Shown: positions 28,762 through 39,297, counted from the first letter of the stretch. The stretch is DNA of 64,000 bases from Rhizobium sp. SSA_523 (GCF_030435705.1 NZ_CP129382.1:434001-498000); one strand, 5' to 3'. Made by a program: numbers and translations. Notes: generated from the letters alone by a model not told the origin.

Positions 28762-29289
28762 TCAAGAGATCCGGGAGCGCCTGAGGACCACGACTTCGCC
28801 CTGGTGTTCGGCGCGCGCAAAGGCCTTGAAGCCCAGCCGGTCGGCAAGCTTGAGGGAGCTTAGATTGTCCGGCGCGATGATGGCTGTCATGTCCAAACCG
28901 GCAAAACGCGGCTCCGCCCAGGCAATGAGCGCGGACACGGCTTCGAAGGCATAGCCGAGGCCGTGGAATTCCGGCAGCAGAACCCAGCCGGTTTCCAGCG
29001 TGCCGATCAGCGACGGCGTCATGTCCCGCCGCACCTCGTGAAAACCGGCCTCACCGACGAAGCGGCCGCTCGCCCGCTCTTCGATGGCCAAAAAGCCGAA
29101 TCCCATGAAATGCCACATGCCCGGCCGGTTCATCAGCCGCATCCAGCTTGCCTGCGGCGTGGACGGCACGCCGCCGATGAAGCGCACCGTCTGCGGATCG
29201 GCCCAGAGCGCGGAAAAGGCTTCGAAATCGCCCAGCGCGTGCGGGCGCAGGATCAGCCTCTCGGTGGTGATGGTCGGCATGAAGGACAT
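28762..29289 (-). CDS. GNAT-family N-acetyltransferase (RimJ/RimL-like)
   Basis: This 175-residue acetyltransferase resembles the RimJ/RimL group (Acetyltransf_3). It begins TITTERLILRPHALGDFEAF, typical for the group. A middle strand is GRFVGEAGFHEV, and the acetyl-CoA loop region is WVLLPEFHGLGYAFEAV, followed by NLSSLKLADRLGFK. The natural substrate is unknown. The frame is open further upstream, but homology begins at the ATG at 29289 (MSFMPTI) or at 29280. It lies on the minus strand between riboflavin genes and is divergent from ribH, whose start is 168 bp away. Confidence 0.85.
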   Translation of the reverse strand: MSFMPTITTERLILRPHALGDFEAFSALWADPQTVRFIGGVPSTPQASWMRLMNRPGMWHFMGFGFLAIEERASGRFVGEAGFHEVRRDMTPSLIGTLETGWVLLPEFHGLGYAFEAVSALIAWAEPRFAGLDMTAIIAPDNLSSLKLADRLGFKAFARAEHQGEVVVLRRSRIS

Positions 29290-29456
29290 CGCGGCAGACT
29301 CGCACGATAAAGGCCAAGATTGCGTTTCTACGGGGAAGCTGCGCAAGGTGTAAAGCCATGCCGCTTGCGAAAAGCGCTTGCCATTCCGCCCGTGGCATGG
29401 TTTGACCGCGCAAATCCCCAACATGAACAATCGCAGCCTTGCGACCAGGACGACCC

Positions 29457-29912
29457 ATGACCGATTCTCAAAAGCCTCATCTTCTGATCGTCGAAGCCCG
29501 CTTCTACGATGACATGGCCGATGCGCTCCTGGATGGCGCAACCTCGGCGCTGGGAGAGGCTGGCGCCACCTATGACGTGATCACGGTGCCCGGCGCGCTG
29601 GAAATTCCGCCGGCCATTGCCATGGCGCTCGATGCGGCAGAGCAGGGCGGCGTCAATTACGACGGTTTCGTTGCGCTTGGAATGGTCATTCGCGGCGAGA
29701 CCTACCACTTCGACATCGTCGCCAATGAATCCTCGCGGGCGCTGATGGATCTCGCCGTCTCGGAATCGCTGGCGATCGGCAATGGCATCATGACCGTCGA
29801 AAACGACGAGCAGGCCTGGGCGCGGGCTCGCAAGAGCGATAAGGACAAAGGCGGCTTTGCGGCGCGTGCGGCGCTGACCATGATCGAGTTGCGCGAAAGG
29901 CTGGGTGCCTGA
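29457..29912 (+). CDS. ribH: 6,7-dimethyl-8-ribityllumazine synthase
   Basis: This protein of 151 residues condenses 5-amino-6-ribitylaminouracil with dihydroxybutanone phosphate, the step before riboflavin synthase. Family motifs are VPGALEIP (44-51) and [12 protein letters not shown], where His84 is the catalytic base. The ATG at 29457 has AGGA seven bases upstream and is preferred over the in-frame ATG at 29439. nusB follows after 3 bp, an order widespread in bacteria. Confidence 0.96.
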   Translation: MTDSQKPHLLIVEARFYDDMADALLDGATSALGEAGATYDVITVPGALEIPPAIAMALDAAEQGGVNYDGFVALGMVIRGETYHFDIVANESSRALMDLAVSESLAIGNGIMTVENDEQAWARARKSDKDKGGFAARAALTMIELRERLGA

Positions 29913-29915
29913 GCC

Positions 29916-30395
29916 ATGTCGAAGGATCTGCAGCAGCCGGTCAAGCCGGCCAATCAGAGGGGCGCGGCCCGGCTTGCGGCCGTGCAGGCCCTTTACCAGA
30001 TGGATATCGGCGGCACCGGCGTTCTGGAAGTGGTGGCCGAATACGAGGAACACCGCCTCGGGCAGGAACTGGACGGCGATACCTATCTGAAGGCCGATCC
30101 CTCCTGGTTCCGCTCCATCGTCGCCGGCGTCGTGCGCGACCAGACGAAGATCGATCCGCTGGTGCGGGCGACGCTGCAGGAAGGCTGGCCGCTCTCCCGC
30201 CTCGATTCGACCCTGCGTGCCATCTTGCGTGCCGGAACCTTCGAAATCCTCGAGCGCAAGGACGTGCCTGTGCCGGTCATCGTCACGGAATATGTCGAGA
30301 TTGCCCAGGCCTTCTTCGAAGGCGACGAGCCGAAGATCGTTAACGCGGTTCTTGATCGCATTGCCAAACAGATCCGCGGCGAAACGAAGAAATAG
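29916..30395 (+). CDS. nusB: Transcription antitermination factor NusB
   Basis: This 159-residue all-helical RNA-binding protein forms, with S10 (NusE), the boxA-binding complex that prevents premature termination in rRNA operons. Recognisable family stretches are [14 protein letters not shown] near the N-terminus, [20 protein letters not shown], and [20 protein letters not shown] followed by [12 protein letters not shown]. It lies 3 bp behind ribH and 11 bp before the MFS gene on the same strand, so all three may share a transcript. Confidence 0.96.
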   Translation: MSKDLQQPVKPANQRGAARLAAVQALYQMDIGGTGVLEVVAEYEEHRLGQELDGDTYLKADPSWFRSIVAGVVRDQTKIDPLVRATLQEGWPLSRLDSTLRAILRAGTFEILERKDVPVPVIVTEYVEIAQAFFEGDEPKIVNAVLDRIAKQIRGETKK

Positions 30396-30406
30396 GCGGT
30401 CACGAC

Positions 30407-31633
30407 ATGGATAGCGCCGGCGGACACGGACTGGAACGGCAGTTGAAGGACGCCAAGCGCAATGTCGCCTTTCTGGCGGCGGCGCAGGCCATACTCGGCT
30501 CCGCCGCGCCGCTTTCCATCTCTGTCGGCTCGCTCGCCGGCTATCAGCTTCTGGTGGCGGACAAATCGCTCGCCACGGCGCCTGTCACCGGCTTCAATAT
30601 CGGAACGGCCGTGGGTGCCATGGCAATCGCCTTCGTCTCCCGCTTCATGGGCCGCAAGACGGCCTTCATGACGGGCGCGCTGCTGGGCGCCGCGGGAGGC
30701 GCGCTCGCCACTATCGCGCTGATCCGCGCCGATTTCTGGTTGTTTGCCGCCGGCCTTCTAATGATCGGCATCAGCTCGGGCTTTACCCAGAAAATCCGCT
30801 TCGCCGCAGCCGATGCGTCGCCCGGCCCGTTCAAGCCCAAGGCGATTTCCTGGATTCTCGGGGCGGGCATCGTCTCGGCCGTCATCGGGCCGCAGCTGGC
30901 GATCTGGGCGAAGGACCTCTTCGCGCCGATCACCTTTGCCGGAACCTTTCTGGCGCTGGTGCCGCTCTGTCTGGCGGCCATCGGCATTCTCGTTTTCCTC
31001 AAGCTGCCGGAACCGGCGGCAAGCCATGCGGCCAGCGAGCCGGCCCGGCCGCTCAGCGAAATCATCACCACGCAGCGCTTCGCCACCGGCATGATCTGCG
31101 GCATCGGTACCTATGCGCTTATGTCTTTCGTCATGACCGGCGCGCCGCTGGCCATGGTGATCGGCTGCGGTTTTCCCACCGAGCTCGCCACCCTCGGCAT
31201 CCAGTGGCATGTGCTGGCCATGTTCGGTCCGAGCTTCTTCACCGGCATGATCATCGCCCGCCTGGGGGCAGAGAAGGTCGTGGCCTTGGGCCTCGTCACG
31301 CTGATGCTGTGTGCGGTCATCGCCCATCTCGGCATCGAGCTGTGGAATTTCTGGGCAGCCCTCGTCCTGCTGGGGATAGGCTGGAATTTCGGCTTCATCG
31401 GCGCGACCTCGATCATCGCCTCCACCTATCGGCCGCATGAGGCCGACAAGGTGCAGGGCTTCCACGATATCCTGCTGTTCGGCACCGTGGCGCTCTCCTC
31501 CTTTTCCTCCGGCAAGGTTTTCACCGCCTTTGGCTGGAGCGTGATGAACCTCGTCATCTGGCCGGTCTCGCTGCTGTGCCTGATCCTCATCGGCCTGCTG
31601 ATCCTGCGCGGCCGTCCTGCGGCTGCGGCCTGA
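30407..31633 (+). CDS. MFS transporter
   Basis: This 408-residue protein has 12 hydrophobic segments. The loop between helices 2 and 3 carries a short form of the MFS motif ([17 protein letters not shown]). The closing segments are [20 protein letters not shown]. The substrate is not evident. It starts 11 bp after nusB, which suggests co-transcription with ribH-nusB, although a function in riboflavin metabolism is not implied by the sequence. The same protein is commonly found after nusB in related genomes, as I recall. Confidence 0.85.
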   Translation: MDSAGGHGLERQLKDAKRNVAFLAAAQAILGSAAPLSISVGSLAGYQLLVADKSLATAPVTGFNIGTAVGAMAIAFVSRFMGRKTAFMTGALLGAAGGALATIALIRADFWLFAAGLLMIGISSGFTQKIRFAAADASPGPFKPKAISWILGAGIVSAVIGPQLAIWAKDLFAPITFAGTFLALVPLCLAAIGILVFLKLPEPAASHAASEPARPLSEIITTQRFATGMICGIGTYALMSFVMTGAPLAMVIGCGFPTELATLGIQWHVLAMFGPSFFTGMIIARLGAEKVVALGLVTLMLCAVIAHLGIELWNFWAALVLLGIGWNFGFIGATSIIASTYRPHEADKVQGFHDILLFGTVALSSFSSGKVFTAFGWSVMNLVIWPVSLLCLILIGLLILRGRPAAAA

Positions 31634-31823
31634 TCCGCCAAATACCCTCTCTCCTGTTCTCAACTCGCCTTCCGAGCGTACCCTTGTCGGCTTGGCCCTT
31701 GACGCCATTTCCGCAGGGTCGCAATCTCCCTGCCGGAATGGCATGGGAATCTTGGGAGGGATGCCCGGCCTTGTCCACGCCGGTGCAATCCTTGCGGCGG
31801 CTTTTTGGGAGAGGAACAAGCGT

Positions 31824-33962
31824 ATGACAGTAATACTGGGTGTGATCGTCTGCGGCCTCCTGTCGGTGGTCTATGCCGCCTGGGCCACACGGTCGGTCCT
31901 TGCGGCCGATCAGGGCAATCAACGCATGCAGGAAATTGCAGGCTATATTCGGGAGGGCGCACAGGCCTACCTGACCCGTCAATATATGACAATCGGCATT
32001 GTCGGCGTGGTGGTGGCCATCGGGACCTGGCTTCTGCTTTCGGGCCTGGCCGCCATCGGCTTCATCATCGGTGCCGTCCTGTCGGGCGCTGCCGGCTTCA
32101 TCGGCATGCATGTGTCCGTCCGCGCCAATGTGCGCACCGCCCAGGCATCCTCGCACAGCCTCTCGGCCGGCCTGGACATCGCCTTCAAGTCGGGTGCCAT
32201 TACCGGCATGCTGGTGGCGGGCCTCGCGCTTCTCGGCGTCTCGCTCTATTACTGCATCCTCGTCTACGGCATGGCGCTTGAGCCCGGCAGCCGGCATGTG
32301 ATCGACGCACTCGTCGCGCTGGGCTTCGGCGCCTCGCTGATCTCGATCTTCGCCCGCCTCGGCGGCGGCATCTTCACCAAGGGCGCCGATGTCGGCGGCG
32401 ATCTCGTCGGCAAGGTGGAAGCCGGAATTCCGGAGGACGATCCGCGCAATCCGGCCACCATTGCCGACAATGTAGGCGACAATGTCGGCGATTGCGCCGG
32501 CATGGCAGCGGATCTCTTCGAAACCTATGCAGTCTCCGTGGTCGCCACCATGGTGCTCGCCGCGATCTTCTTCGCCGGCGCGCCGCTGCTCGGCGCCATC
32601 ATGCTCTATCCGCTGGCGATCTGCGCAGCCTGCATCCTCACCTCGATCGTCGGCACCTTCTTCGTCAAGCTCGGCGCCAATGGATCGATCATGGGGGCGC
32701 TCTACAAGGGACTGATCGCTACCGGCGCCCTGTCGATCATCGGGCTCGGCGTCGCCACATCCGTCACCATTGGCTGGGGATCGATCGGCACCGTGGCCGG
32801 CATGGACATTACCGGCATCAACCTGTTCTTCTGCGGCATACTCGGCCTTGTGGTCACCGCGCTGATCGTCGTCATCACCGAATATTATACCGGCACCAAC
32901 AAACGGCCGGTCAATTCCATCGCCCAGGCCTCCGTCACCGGCCACGGCACCAATGTCATCCAGGGCCTGGCGGTCTCGCTGGAATCAACCGCTTTGCCGG
33001 CCATCGTCATCGTCGGCGGCATCATCTCCACCTACCAGCTGGCGGGACTGTTCGGAACCGGCATCGCGGTCACCGCAATGCTCGGTCTGGCCGGCATGAT
33101 CGTGGCGCTCGACGCCTTCGGTCCGGTTACCGACAATGCCGGGGGCATTGCCGAAATGGCCGGCTTGCCGCCGGAAGTGCGCAAGTCGACCGATGCGCTG
33201 GATGCCGTCGGCAATACCACCAAGGCGGTCACCAAGGGCTATGCCATCGGCTCGGCTGGTCTCGGCGCGCTGGTCCTCTTCGCAGCTTACGCCAATGACC
33301 TCAGCTACTTCGCGGCCAATGGCCAGCAATATCCCTATTTTGCCGATGTCGGCGAAATCTCCTTCAGCCTCGCCAATCCTTATGTGGTGGCGGGCCTGAT
33401 CGTCGGCGGCCTCATTCCCTATCTGTTCGGCGGCATGGCCATGACCGCGGTCGGCAAGGCCGGAAGCGCGGTGGTGGAGGAGGTCCGCCGACAGTTCCGC
33501 GAAAAGCCCGGCATCATGCAGGGCACCGACAGGCCGGATTACGGTCGCGCGGTCGACATGCTGACCAAGGCCGCGATCCGGGAAATGATCCTGCCCTCGC
33601 TGCTGCCGGTCCTCGCGCCGATCGTCGTCTATTTCGGCGTCCTGCTGATTTCAGGCTCCAAGGCATCGGCCTTCGCAGCCCTCGGCGCGTCGCTGCTCGG
33701 CGTCATCATCAACGGCCTCTTCGTGGCGATCTCGATGACCTCCGGCGGAGGCGCCTGGGACAATGCCAAAAAGAGCTTCGAGGATGGCTTCGTCGACAAG
33801 GACGGCACCCGCCACATGAAGGGTTCGGAAGCCCATAAGGCATCCGTGACCGGTGATACTGTCGGCGATCCTTACAAAGATACGGCCGGCCCCGCCGTCA
33901 ATCCGGCGATCAAGATCACCAATATCGTGGCGCTTCTGCTCCTGGCGGTGCTGGCGGCCTGA
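31824..33962 (+). CDS. hppA: Membrane-bound proton-translocating pyrophosphatase
   Basis: This 712-residue, ~16-helix pump hydrolyses pyrophosphate and moves protons across the inner (or an acidocalcisome-like) membrane. The substrate-binding acidic motif is [19 protein letters not shown], followed by [14 protein letters not shown]. The determinant of potassium dependence reads [10 protein letters not shown], with Lys and Thr at the diagnostic sites, so this is the K+-independent class, as in Rhodospirillum. The ATG at 31824 follows GAGAGGAACAAGCGT and matches homologues; an in-frame ATG at 31692 is too early. A strong terminator follows. Confidence 0.96.
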   Translation: MTVILGVIVCGLLSVVYAAWATRSVLAADQGNQRMQEIAGYIREGAQAYLTRQYMTIGIVGVVVAIGTWLLLSGLAAIGFIIGAVLSGAAGFIGMHVSVRANVRTAQASSHSLSAGLDIAFKSGAITGMLVAGLALLGVSLYYCILVYGMALEPGSRHVIDALVALGFGASLISIFARLGGGIFTKGADVGGDLVGKVEAGIPEDDPRNPATIADNVGDNVGDCAGMAADLFETYAVSVVATMVLAAIFFAGAPLLGAIMLYPLAICAACILTSIVGTFFVKLGANGSIMGALYKGLIATGALSIIGLGVATSVTIGWGSIGTVAGMDITGINLFFCGILGLVVTALIVVITEYYTGTNKRPVNSIAQASVTGHGTNVIQGLAVSLESTALPAIVIVGGIISTYQLAGLFGTGIAVTAMLGLAGMIVALDAFGPVTDNAGGIAEMAGLPPEVRKSTDALDAVGNTTKAVTKGYAIGSAGLGALVLFAAYANDLSYFAANGQQYPYFADVGEISFSLANPYVVAGLIVGGLIPYLFGGMAMTAVGKAGSAVVEEVRRQFREKPGIMQGTDRPDYGRAVDMLTKAAIREMILPSLLPVLAPIVVYFGVLLISGSKASAFAALGASLLGVIINGLFVAISMTSGGGAWDNAKKSFEDGFVDKDGTRHMKGSEAHKASVTGDTVGDPYKDTAGPAVNPAIKITNIVALLLLAVLAA

Positions 33963-33993
33963 GCCGCGCGCCATCTTCCTTCCGACAGCATAA

Positions 33994-34023
33994 AAAAACC
34001 CGCGGATCGCTCCGCGGGTTTTT
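33994..34023. terminator. Bidirectional rho-independent terminator between hppA and bamE
   Basis: AAAAACCCGCGGA (33994-34006) pairs perfectly with TCCGCGGGTTTTT (34011-34023) around a TCGC loop. A and T tracts on both sides let it serve the convergent hppA and bamE genes. Confidence 0.9.
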
Positions 34024-34085
34024 CCTATTGTAGAGACCTTGTCGCGGAAGGCGCGGAGGCGTGAGCCTCGTCGCGCGCTTTGCGA

Positions 34086-34613
34086 TCAGCGGCCGCCCAG
34101 AAGGTTGCGCACCGCCGAGCCCGCAGCGCCGGCCGCCCCGCCGCCACCGGTCAGGAGCTGCTGCAGGAAGGTGAGATCCTTGCCGCCGGTCGGCGTGGTG
34201 CGGCTGATCATGTCGAAGACCTTGCCGTCCTGGAGCTTGTAGATCGCGCGACGCGCTACCGTGCCTTCCTTGTTGAAATAGACGGCGACGACCGTCTGCT
34301 CCACAAGGCGCGGCTTCATGAAAGCCACCGGACGCTCGCGCTTCTGCGAAATATAGTAGAAGACCTCGCCGTCGAAGGTCGCCGTGGTGGATGGCGTGCC
34401 CATCGACAGGAGAACCTGTTCGCGGCTCGATCCTTCGGGAATGAGATCCAGCGAATCCTGGTCCAGCACATAGCCGTTGTAGATGGTCTGCCCCATGTTC
34501 AGGCCCAGGTCGCTTGTCGTGCAGCCGGAAAGGCCAAGGCAAACGCCAAGCGCCACTAGAGCTGACTTGCCCGTCATTCCCATCTCGCTGTGATATGCAC
34601 GCTTCTTCAACAC
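34086..34613 (-). CDS. bamE: Outer membrane protein assembly factor BamE (lipoprotein)
   Basis: This 175-residue lipoprotein of the SmpA/OmlA fold stabilises the BAM complex that inserts beta-barrel proteins. The lipobox is LSGC with Cys31. The BamE core follows (GYVLDQDSLDLIPEGSSREQ, then GTPSTT and YYISQKRERPVAF). A C-terminal Gly/Ala-rich tail (LLTGGGGAAGAAGS) extends beyond the usual domain, as is common in alphaproteobacteria. The start is the GTG at 34613, which has AAGAGG six bases upstream; an internal ATG at 34583 has only a weak site. It is convergent with hppA and divergent from the bc1 chaperone gene. Confidence 0.9.
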   Translation of the reverse strand: MLKKRAYHSEMGMTGKSALVALGVCLGLSGCTTSDLGLNMGQTIYNGYVLDQDSLDLIPEGSSREQVLLSMGTPSTTATFDGEVFYYISQKRERPVAFMKPRLVEQTVVAVYFNKEGTVARRAIYKLQDGKVFDMISRTTPTGGKDLTFLQQLLTGGGGAAGAAGSAVRNLLGGR

Positions 34614-34847
34614 CTTGACCTCTTAAAGCTCACCGGCCACGACTTCCGGCTTCTGCTGTAACAGCATTGTGGCTATTCCGCGAACGGTGCCGCAGGAAAC
34701 CGCACGAACCGCGTCCGGATCATCCTGTGAAGGGAAATGCGCTCCGGCATTGCAATTCGTGCCTGCTTCGGTAAACCAGCTTTGGTTTCCATGCAACAAG
34801 GCTGGCAGCGCCAGCCGTCGCTTTGGCGGCGAAGAGAGCAGGCTTTT

Positions 34848-35387
34848 ATGATCTTCGGTCTCTTCCGGAAGAAAAATAACAATCGGATCATCGTCGATCG
34901 GCAATACGCAGCCTTGACTTCGACGGCCCGGCTTCCTTTCTTCTACACAGAAATGGACGTGCCGGACACGGTGATGGGCCGTTTCGAGCTTTTGTCCGTC
35001 GTGATGATTCTGTTCTTTCGCCGCACGGCGGTATCGCAGACCAGCGGCCAGGAGCTCGCTCAGGAAATCATCGACGCCTTCTTTACGGATATCGATCACT
35101 CGATCCGCGAACTGGGCATTGGTGACCAGGGAGTGCCCAAACGCATGAAGAAACTCGCCGGCATGTTTTACGGGCGGCTGGAGGCCTATGGTACGGCGCT
35201 TGAGGCAGGCGACGAGCCGCAGCTTGCAGCGGCGTTGAAACGGAATATCCATCCGGACAGGCAGGATGCACCCGCAATGTTGTCGCTGGCGCGCTGGATG
35301 GTGGATGCGGAGCGGCAGCTGAAGGCCGTCCCGGAGGAGACCATCGCGCAGGGGCGGCTGGCGCTGCCCGTGCCGGGCCAGCATTGA
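34848..35387 (+). CDS. Ubiquinol-cytochrome c chaperone family protein (CBP3-like)
   Basis: This 179-residue protein belongs to the CBP3/UQCC1-like family (PF03981), which helps assemble cytochrome b of the bc1 complex. Typical stretches are RFELLSVVMILFFRR, AFFTDIDHSIRELGIGDQGV and KRMKKLAGMFYGRLEAYG. The ATG at 34848 (MIFGLFRKK) is the start used by homologues; an in-frame ATG at 34737 adds an implausible, non-conserved N-terminus. It stands next to yceD, which begins 4 bp after its stop, so they form an operon with plsX and fabH downstream. Confidence 0.88.
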   Translation: MIFGLFRKKNNNRIIVDRQYAALTSTARLPFFYTEMDVPDTVMGRFELLSVVMILFFRRTAVSQTSGQELAQEIIDAFFTDIDHSIRELGIGDQGVPKRMKKLAGMFYGRLEAYGTALEAGDEPQLAAALKRNIHPDRQDAPAMLSLARWMVDAERQLKAVPEETIAQGRLALPVPGQH

Positions 35388-35391
35388 GGTT

Positions 35392-35967
35392 ATGATGAAC
35401 GACAGAAACAACCGGCCGGCAAAGCCGCCTTTTTCCTACAGCGTCAAGGTGGGCCATATCTCGGCCAATCCGGTCGCCGTGCGGATCGAGGCGGACGAGC
35501 GCGAAAGGCTGGCGCTCGCCAAACTGTGGAAGGTCATGTCGGTTGAGGAACTCACCGCCGACCTGCATGTTTCGCGCTGGAAGAAGGATGGCGTGCGCAT
35601 CAAGGGCGATGTCCGCGCCAGGATCACCCAGTCCTGCGTCGTGACGCTGGAGCCGGTGGAAAACGTGATTTCGGAGCCGTTCGAACAGGTCTACGTGCCC
35701 GAAGGCTCGAAGCTTGCCCGCATGATGGGCGCCGGCGACAGTGCCGAAATGATCCTGGACCCGGACGGGCCCGACCTGCCGGAGACATTCTCGGGCGATA
35801 CGATCGATGCGGGCGAAACGGTGGCGGAAGCCGTGGCGCTGGCGATCGATCCTTACCCGCGCAAGCCGGGCGTGCAATTCGCCGATCATATCGAGGCGGA
35901 TGAAACGAAGGGCACGGGAAAGCCCAATCCCTTTGCGGTGCTGAAGGATTGGAAAAACGAGGATTAG
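35392..35967 (+). CDS. DUF177 (YceD) family protein
   Basis: This 191-residue member of the DUF177/YceD family is linked in E. coli and plants to 23S rRNA accumulation. The central part reads ARITQSCVVTLEPVENVISE, the family core; the usual CxxC is reduced to one Cys here. In many bacteria the order is yceD-rpmF-plsX-fabH. Here rpmF is absent and plsX follows after about 100 bp. It starts 4 bp after the bc1 chaperone gene with a TGAGG just upstream. Confidence 0.85.
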   Translation: MMNDRNNRPAKPPFSYSVKVGHISANPVAVRIEADERERLALAKLWKVMSVEELTADLHVSRWKKDGVRIKGDVRARITQSCVVTLEPVENVISEPFEQVYVPEGSKLARMMGAGDSAEMILDPDGPDLPETFSGDTIDAGETVAEAVALAIDPYPRKPGVQFADHIEADETKGTGKPNPFAVLKDWKNED

Positions 35968-36063
35968 CGTTTGCATTCATCTGCCAATGAGTTGTATGGG
36001 GCGGCTTGACCGATGCAGTCGGTCGCGATTTCGCCAGAAGTGGGACAGAAGGACCAGGAACGC

Positions 36064-37113
36064 GTGATCAGAATTTCTCTTGATGCGATGGGTGGCGATT
36101 TCGGTCCCGCTGTCGTAATCCCCGGCGCCGCCAAGGCGCTGGAACGACATCCCGATGCGACTTTCATCATCTTCGGCCGCAAGGACGAGTGCGAGCCGCT
36201 TCTGGATCGCTTTCCGAAGCTGAAGGAAAAGTCCACCTTCCATGACTGCGAAGTCGCCGTGACCATGGAAGAGAAGCCGAGCGCGGCGCTGCGCCGTGGG
36301 CGCTACGTGTCCAGCATGTGGCGGTCCATCGAGGCGGTGAAGACGGGCGAGGCGGATGTCGTTGTGTCCGCCGGCAATACCGGTGCCCTCATGGCCATGG
36401 CCAAATTCTGTCTGCGGACAATGGCCACCATCGAGCGGCCGGCGATCGCCGGGATCTGGCCGACGCTGCGCGGCGAGAGCATCGTCCTGGATATTGGCGC
36501 GACGATCGGCGCCGATGCCCAGCAATTGCTCGATTTCGCGCTTATGGGTGGCGCCATGGCGCGCGCGCTCTTCGAGATCGACCGTCCGACGGTCGGCCTT
36601 CTGAATGTCGGCGTCGAAGAGGTGAAGGGTCAGGAAGAGGTGAGGGAGGCCGGCCGCATGATCCGCGAGGCCAACCTGTCGACCATTTCCTATCACGGCT
36701 TCGTCGAAGGCGACGATATCGGCCGCGGTGTGGTGGATGTCGTCGTGACCGAGGGCTTTACCGGCAATATTGCCTTGAAAACGGCCGAAGGCACGGCCAA
36801 GCAGATGGCGGAACTGTTGCGGGCGGCCATGTCGCGCACCATCTTTGCCAAGATCGGCTATCTTTTTGCCAAGGGCGCCTTCGACCGGCTGCGCGAGAAG
36901 ATGGATCCGCGCAAGGTCAATGGCGGCGTCTTCCTCGGTCTGAACGGCATCGTCATCAAGAGCCATGGCGGCACGGATGCGGAAGGCTATGCCTCGGCGA
37001 TCGATGTCGGCTACGATATGGCCCGCAATGCGCTGAACGAGAAGATAGCGCAGGATTTGAAAGCTTATCACGCCCGCCGCCTGCCCCCTGCAGGGCCGGA
37101 AGAAGCAGCGTGA
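36064..37113 (+). CDS. plsX: Phosphate acyltransferase PlsX
   Basis: This 349-residue peripheral membrane enzyme makes acyl-phosphate from acyl-ACP for phospholipid synthesis (used by PlsY). Family stretches are [20 protein letters not shown] at the N-terminus, [12 protein letters not shown], and [15 protein letters not shown] chose the GTG at 36064, which has AGGA five bases upstream and whose product ([11 protein letters not shown]) aligns with the start of rhizobial PlsX; an ATG at 36013 would add 17 residues. fabH follows 19 bp after the stop. Confidence 0.95.
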   Translation: MIRISLDAMGGDFGPAVVIPGAAKALERHPDATFIIFGRKDECEPLLDRFPKLKEKSTFHDCEVAVTMEEKPSAALRRGRYVSSMWRSIEAVKTGEADVVVSAGNTGALMAMAKFCLRTMATIERPAIAGIWPTLRGESIVLDIGATIGADAQQLLDFALMGGAMARALFEIDRPTVGLLNVGVEEVKGQEEVREAGRMIREANLSTISYHGFVEGDDIGRGVVDVVVTEGFTGNIALKTAEGTAKQMAELLRAAMSRTIFAKIGYLFAKGAFDRLREKMDPRKVNGGVFLGLNGIVIKSHGGTDAEGYASAIDVGYDMARNALNEKIAQDLKAYHARRLPPAGPEEAA

Positions 37114-37132
37114 AGACAGGAAACAGTCAAGT

Positions 37133-38104
37133 ATGATCCGTTCAGTTGTTCGAGGCTTTGGTTCGGCTCTGCCCCAACGCGTGGTTCCCAACAAGGAACT
37201 GGAGGAACTCGTCGAGACGTCGGACGATTGGATCGTTCAGCGAACGGGTATCCGCCAGCGCTATATTGCCGGCGACGGCGAAACAACGGCATCGCTTGGC
37301 GAGCAGGCGGCCCGCGCCGCGCTCGACCGGGCCGGCCTGACGCCCGCCGATATCGACCTTGTCATCGTTGCCACATCGACGCCCGACAACACGTTTCCGG
37401 CGACGGCGGTGAATATCCAGCACCGCCTGGGCATGACGCATGGCTACGCCTTCGACGTCCAGGCCGTCTGCACCGGTTTCGTCTATGCCATGGCGACCGC
37501 CGATGCGCATCTGCGGGCGGGTCTGGCCAAGCGCGCGCTGGTCATCGGCGCCGAGACCTTTTCCCGCATTCTCGACTGGACCGACAGGACGACCTGCGTG
37601 CTGTTCGGCGACGGCGCGGGCGCTTTGGTGCTTGAAGCGGTGGACAGTGCGGGGACTGTCGAGGATCGCGGTGTCTTGACCGCCCATCTGCGGTCGGACG
37701 GCTCGCACAAGGACAAGCTCTATGTCGATGGCGGTCCCTCATCCACCGGCACTGTCGGCCATTTGCGCATGGAGGGCCGCGAGGTCTTCAAATATGCGGT
37801 CGGCATGATCACCGACGTGATCGAGGCAGCCTTTGCCGCCACCGGCACCACGGCCGAAAGCCTCGACTGGCTTGTGCCGCACCAGGCCAATCGCCGGATC
37901 ATCGACGGCTCGGCGAAGAAACTCGGCATCGCACCGGAGAAGGTGGTGGTGACCGTGGACCTGCATGGCAATACCTCGGCGGCGTCGATCCCGCTGGCTC
38001 TGTCGGTTGCCGCAGCGGACGGACGCATCAAGCAGGGCGATCTGGTAATGCTCGAAGCCATGGGCGGCGGCTTTACCTGGGGCGCGCTCCTGCTGCGCTG
38101 GTAA
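37133..38104 (+). CDS. fabH: 3-oxoacyl-ACP synthase III
   Basis: This 323-residue initiating condensing enzyme of type II fatty acid synthesis joins acetyl-CoA and malonyl-ACP. The catalytic triad is complete: Cys113 (QAVCTGF), His250 (VPHQANRRI) and Asn280 ([10 protein letters not shown]). Length is typical. It lies directly behind plsX, with ihfA following after 88 bp, so phospholipid and fatty acid initiation are co-expressed. Confidence 0.97.
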   Translation: MIRSVVRGFGSALPQRVVPNKELEELVETSDDWIVQRTGIRQRYIAGDGETTASLGEQAARAALDRAGLTPADIDLVIVATSTPDNTFPATAVNIQHRLGMTHGYAFDVQAVCTGFVYAMATADAHLRAGLAKRALVIGAETFSRILDWTDRTTCVLFGDGAGALVLEAVDSAGTVEDRGVLTAHLRSDGSHKDKLYVDGGPSSTGTVGHLRMEGREVFKYAVGMITDVIEAAFAATGTTAESLDWLVPHQANRRIIDGSAKKLGIAPEKVVVTVDLHGNTSAASIPLALSVAAADGRIKQGDLVMLEAMGGGFTWGALLLRW

Positions 38105-38192
38105 TCTCGCTTTTACAAGTGCTTGACCCTGGCCTGCAAGGAACATAGTGTTTGGCGGCGGTGACAGAAACGAAGTTCGACGGGCGGGGAAG

Positions 38193-38531
38193 ATGGCCGG
38201 CAAAACAGTGACACGAGCAGATCTGGCGGAGTCGGTGTTTCGCAAGGTCGGCCTTTCCCGCACCGAGTCGGCGGAACTCGTCGAAACGGTGATCGATGAA
38301 ATCTGCAACGCCATCGTGCGTGGCGAAACGGTCAAGCTCTCCTCCTTTGCCACGTTCCAGATCCGCTCCAAGAACGAGCGCATCGGCCGCAATCCGAAGA
38401 CCGGTGAAGAAGTGCCGATCTCGCCGCGCAAGGTGATGACCTTCAAGGCCTCCAATGTGCTGAAGCAGCGCATCCTGAAGGCGCATCTGCTGCGCAAGGC
38501 CAAGCAGAAGCCGGTCAACCCGGCCAGCTGA
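38193..38531 (+). CDS. ihfA: Integration host factor subunit alpha
   Basis: This 112-residue DNA-bending protein of the HU/IHF family forms a heterodimer with IhfB and acts in transcription, replication and recombination. The beta-arm signature is [20 protein letters not shown] with VMTFKAS after it. The C-terminal tail ([14 protein letters not shown]) is longer than in E. coli, as is usual in rhizobia. The ATG at 38193 ([14 protein letters not shown]) has GGCGGGGA upstream and is preferred over a GTG at 38148. The MerR gene follows, the usual order in alphaproteobacteria. Confidence 0.95.
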   Translation: MAGKTVTRADLAESVFRKVGLSRTESAELVETVIDEICNAIVRGETVKLSSFATFQIRSKNERIGRNPKTGEEVPISPRKVMTFKASNVLKQRILKAHLLRKAKQKPVNPAS

Positions 38532-38658
38532 ATCCAGCGGGAAGATCGCCGCCTGTTTCTGAAAAAGCTTGAAATCCCCCACGCAAATCGTTGAAATGAT
38601 GCCGATGTGGCAAACTCGCCGTTTGTGAGTCGCAAACAGCTTCTCGGAGATCAGTTGC

Positions 38659-39198
38659 GTGGAAAAAAGCCCGGACGCCTTCCGGACCATCAGTGAAGTG
38701 GCCGACGACCTTGATCTTCCGCAACATGTGCTGCGGTTCTGGGAAACCCGCTTCCCGCAGATCAAGCCGATGAAGCGCGGCGGCGGACGCCGCTATTACC
38801 GTCCGGAAGATGTCGATCTTCTGAAAGGCATCCGGCATCTGCTCTATGATCATGGCTATACGATCAAGGGCGTCCAGAAGCTCCTCAAGACCAATGGCAA
38901 CAAATTCGTCTCCGCCATCGCCTCTGGCGACGTGGCGACGATGGAGGCCATCATGGCCGCCAACAGCGATCGCGGCGGCGCTGAGCCGAAGGTCGGCCTG
39001 GACGAAGAGGATCAGTTGGTGGGACGGGCCAAGCCCAAGCCGAGCGGCCGGTTCTTCGGCTTCGGCAATGGTGCGGATGACGGGGCGCCGGAACTCTCCA
39101 TCGGCAAGAGTTCGGTCGGCAAGGAAGACCGCGCGCTGCTGCAGGAAGCCCTGTTCGATCTTCTGGAATGCAAGCGGCTTCTGGATCAGGTGCGCTAG
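38659..39198 (+). CDS. MerR-family transcriptional regulator
   Basis: This 179-residue protein has a MerR-type helix-turn-helix at about residues 9-75 ([20 protein letters not shown], then [10 protein letters not shown], and a wing with [12 protein letters not shown]). The long C-terminal part is Gly/Asp-rich in the middle (~95-140) and ends in a helix. No metal-binding cysteines are present, so it is not a classic metal sensor. It regularly follows ihfA in alphaproteobacteria; target genes are not established. The start is the GTG at 38659 with GGAG eight bases upstream. A copy of dispersed repeat A follows the stop by 12 bp. Confidence 0.9.
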   Translation: MEKSPDAFRTISEVADDLDLPQHVLRFWETRFPQIKPMKRGGGRRYYRPEDVDLLKGIRHLLYDHGYTIKGVQKLLKTNGNKFVSAIASGDVATMEAIMAANSDRGGAEPKVGLDEEDQLVGRAKPKPSGRFFGFGNGADDGAPELSIGKSSVGKEDRALLQEALFDLLECKRLLDQVR

Positions 39199-39210
39199 AG
39201 TATTTCCGGT

Positions 39211-39297
39211 AAAAACGGGATCACCTGAAATGCTCTATCTCTTTGTTTTTTAGCGGTCCGGACGCAACCGCTGCCGCATTCTTGCTGGACCTGCTCT
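39211..39297 (+). repeat. Dispersed intergenic repeat family A, copy 1
   Basis: This element reads GATCACCTGAAATGCTCTAT, continues with a CTTTGTTTTTT tract, and ends GCTGGACCTGCTCT. It is a close match, in opposite orientation, to 48257-48346. It contains an AGCGGT/ACCGCT inverted repeat. I recall similar text in intergenic DNA of many Rhizobiaceae. It starts 13 bp after the MerR gene. Confidence 0.85.

Noticed and set aside
24739..29456. FMN riboswitch ahead of ribD or ribH
   Set aside because: ribD follows nrdR after 5 bp, and the ribH upstream gap lacks the conserved RFN element core.
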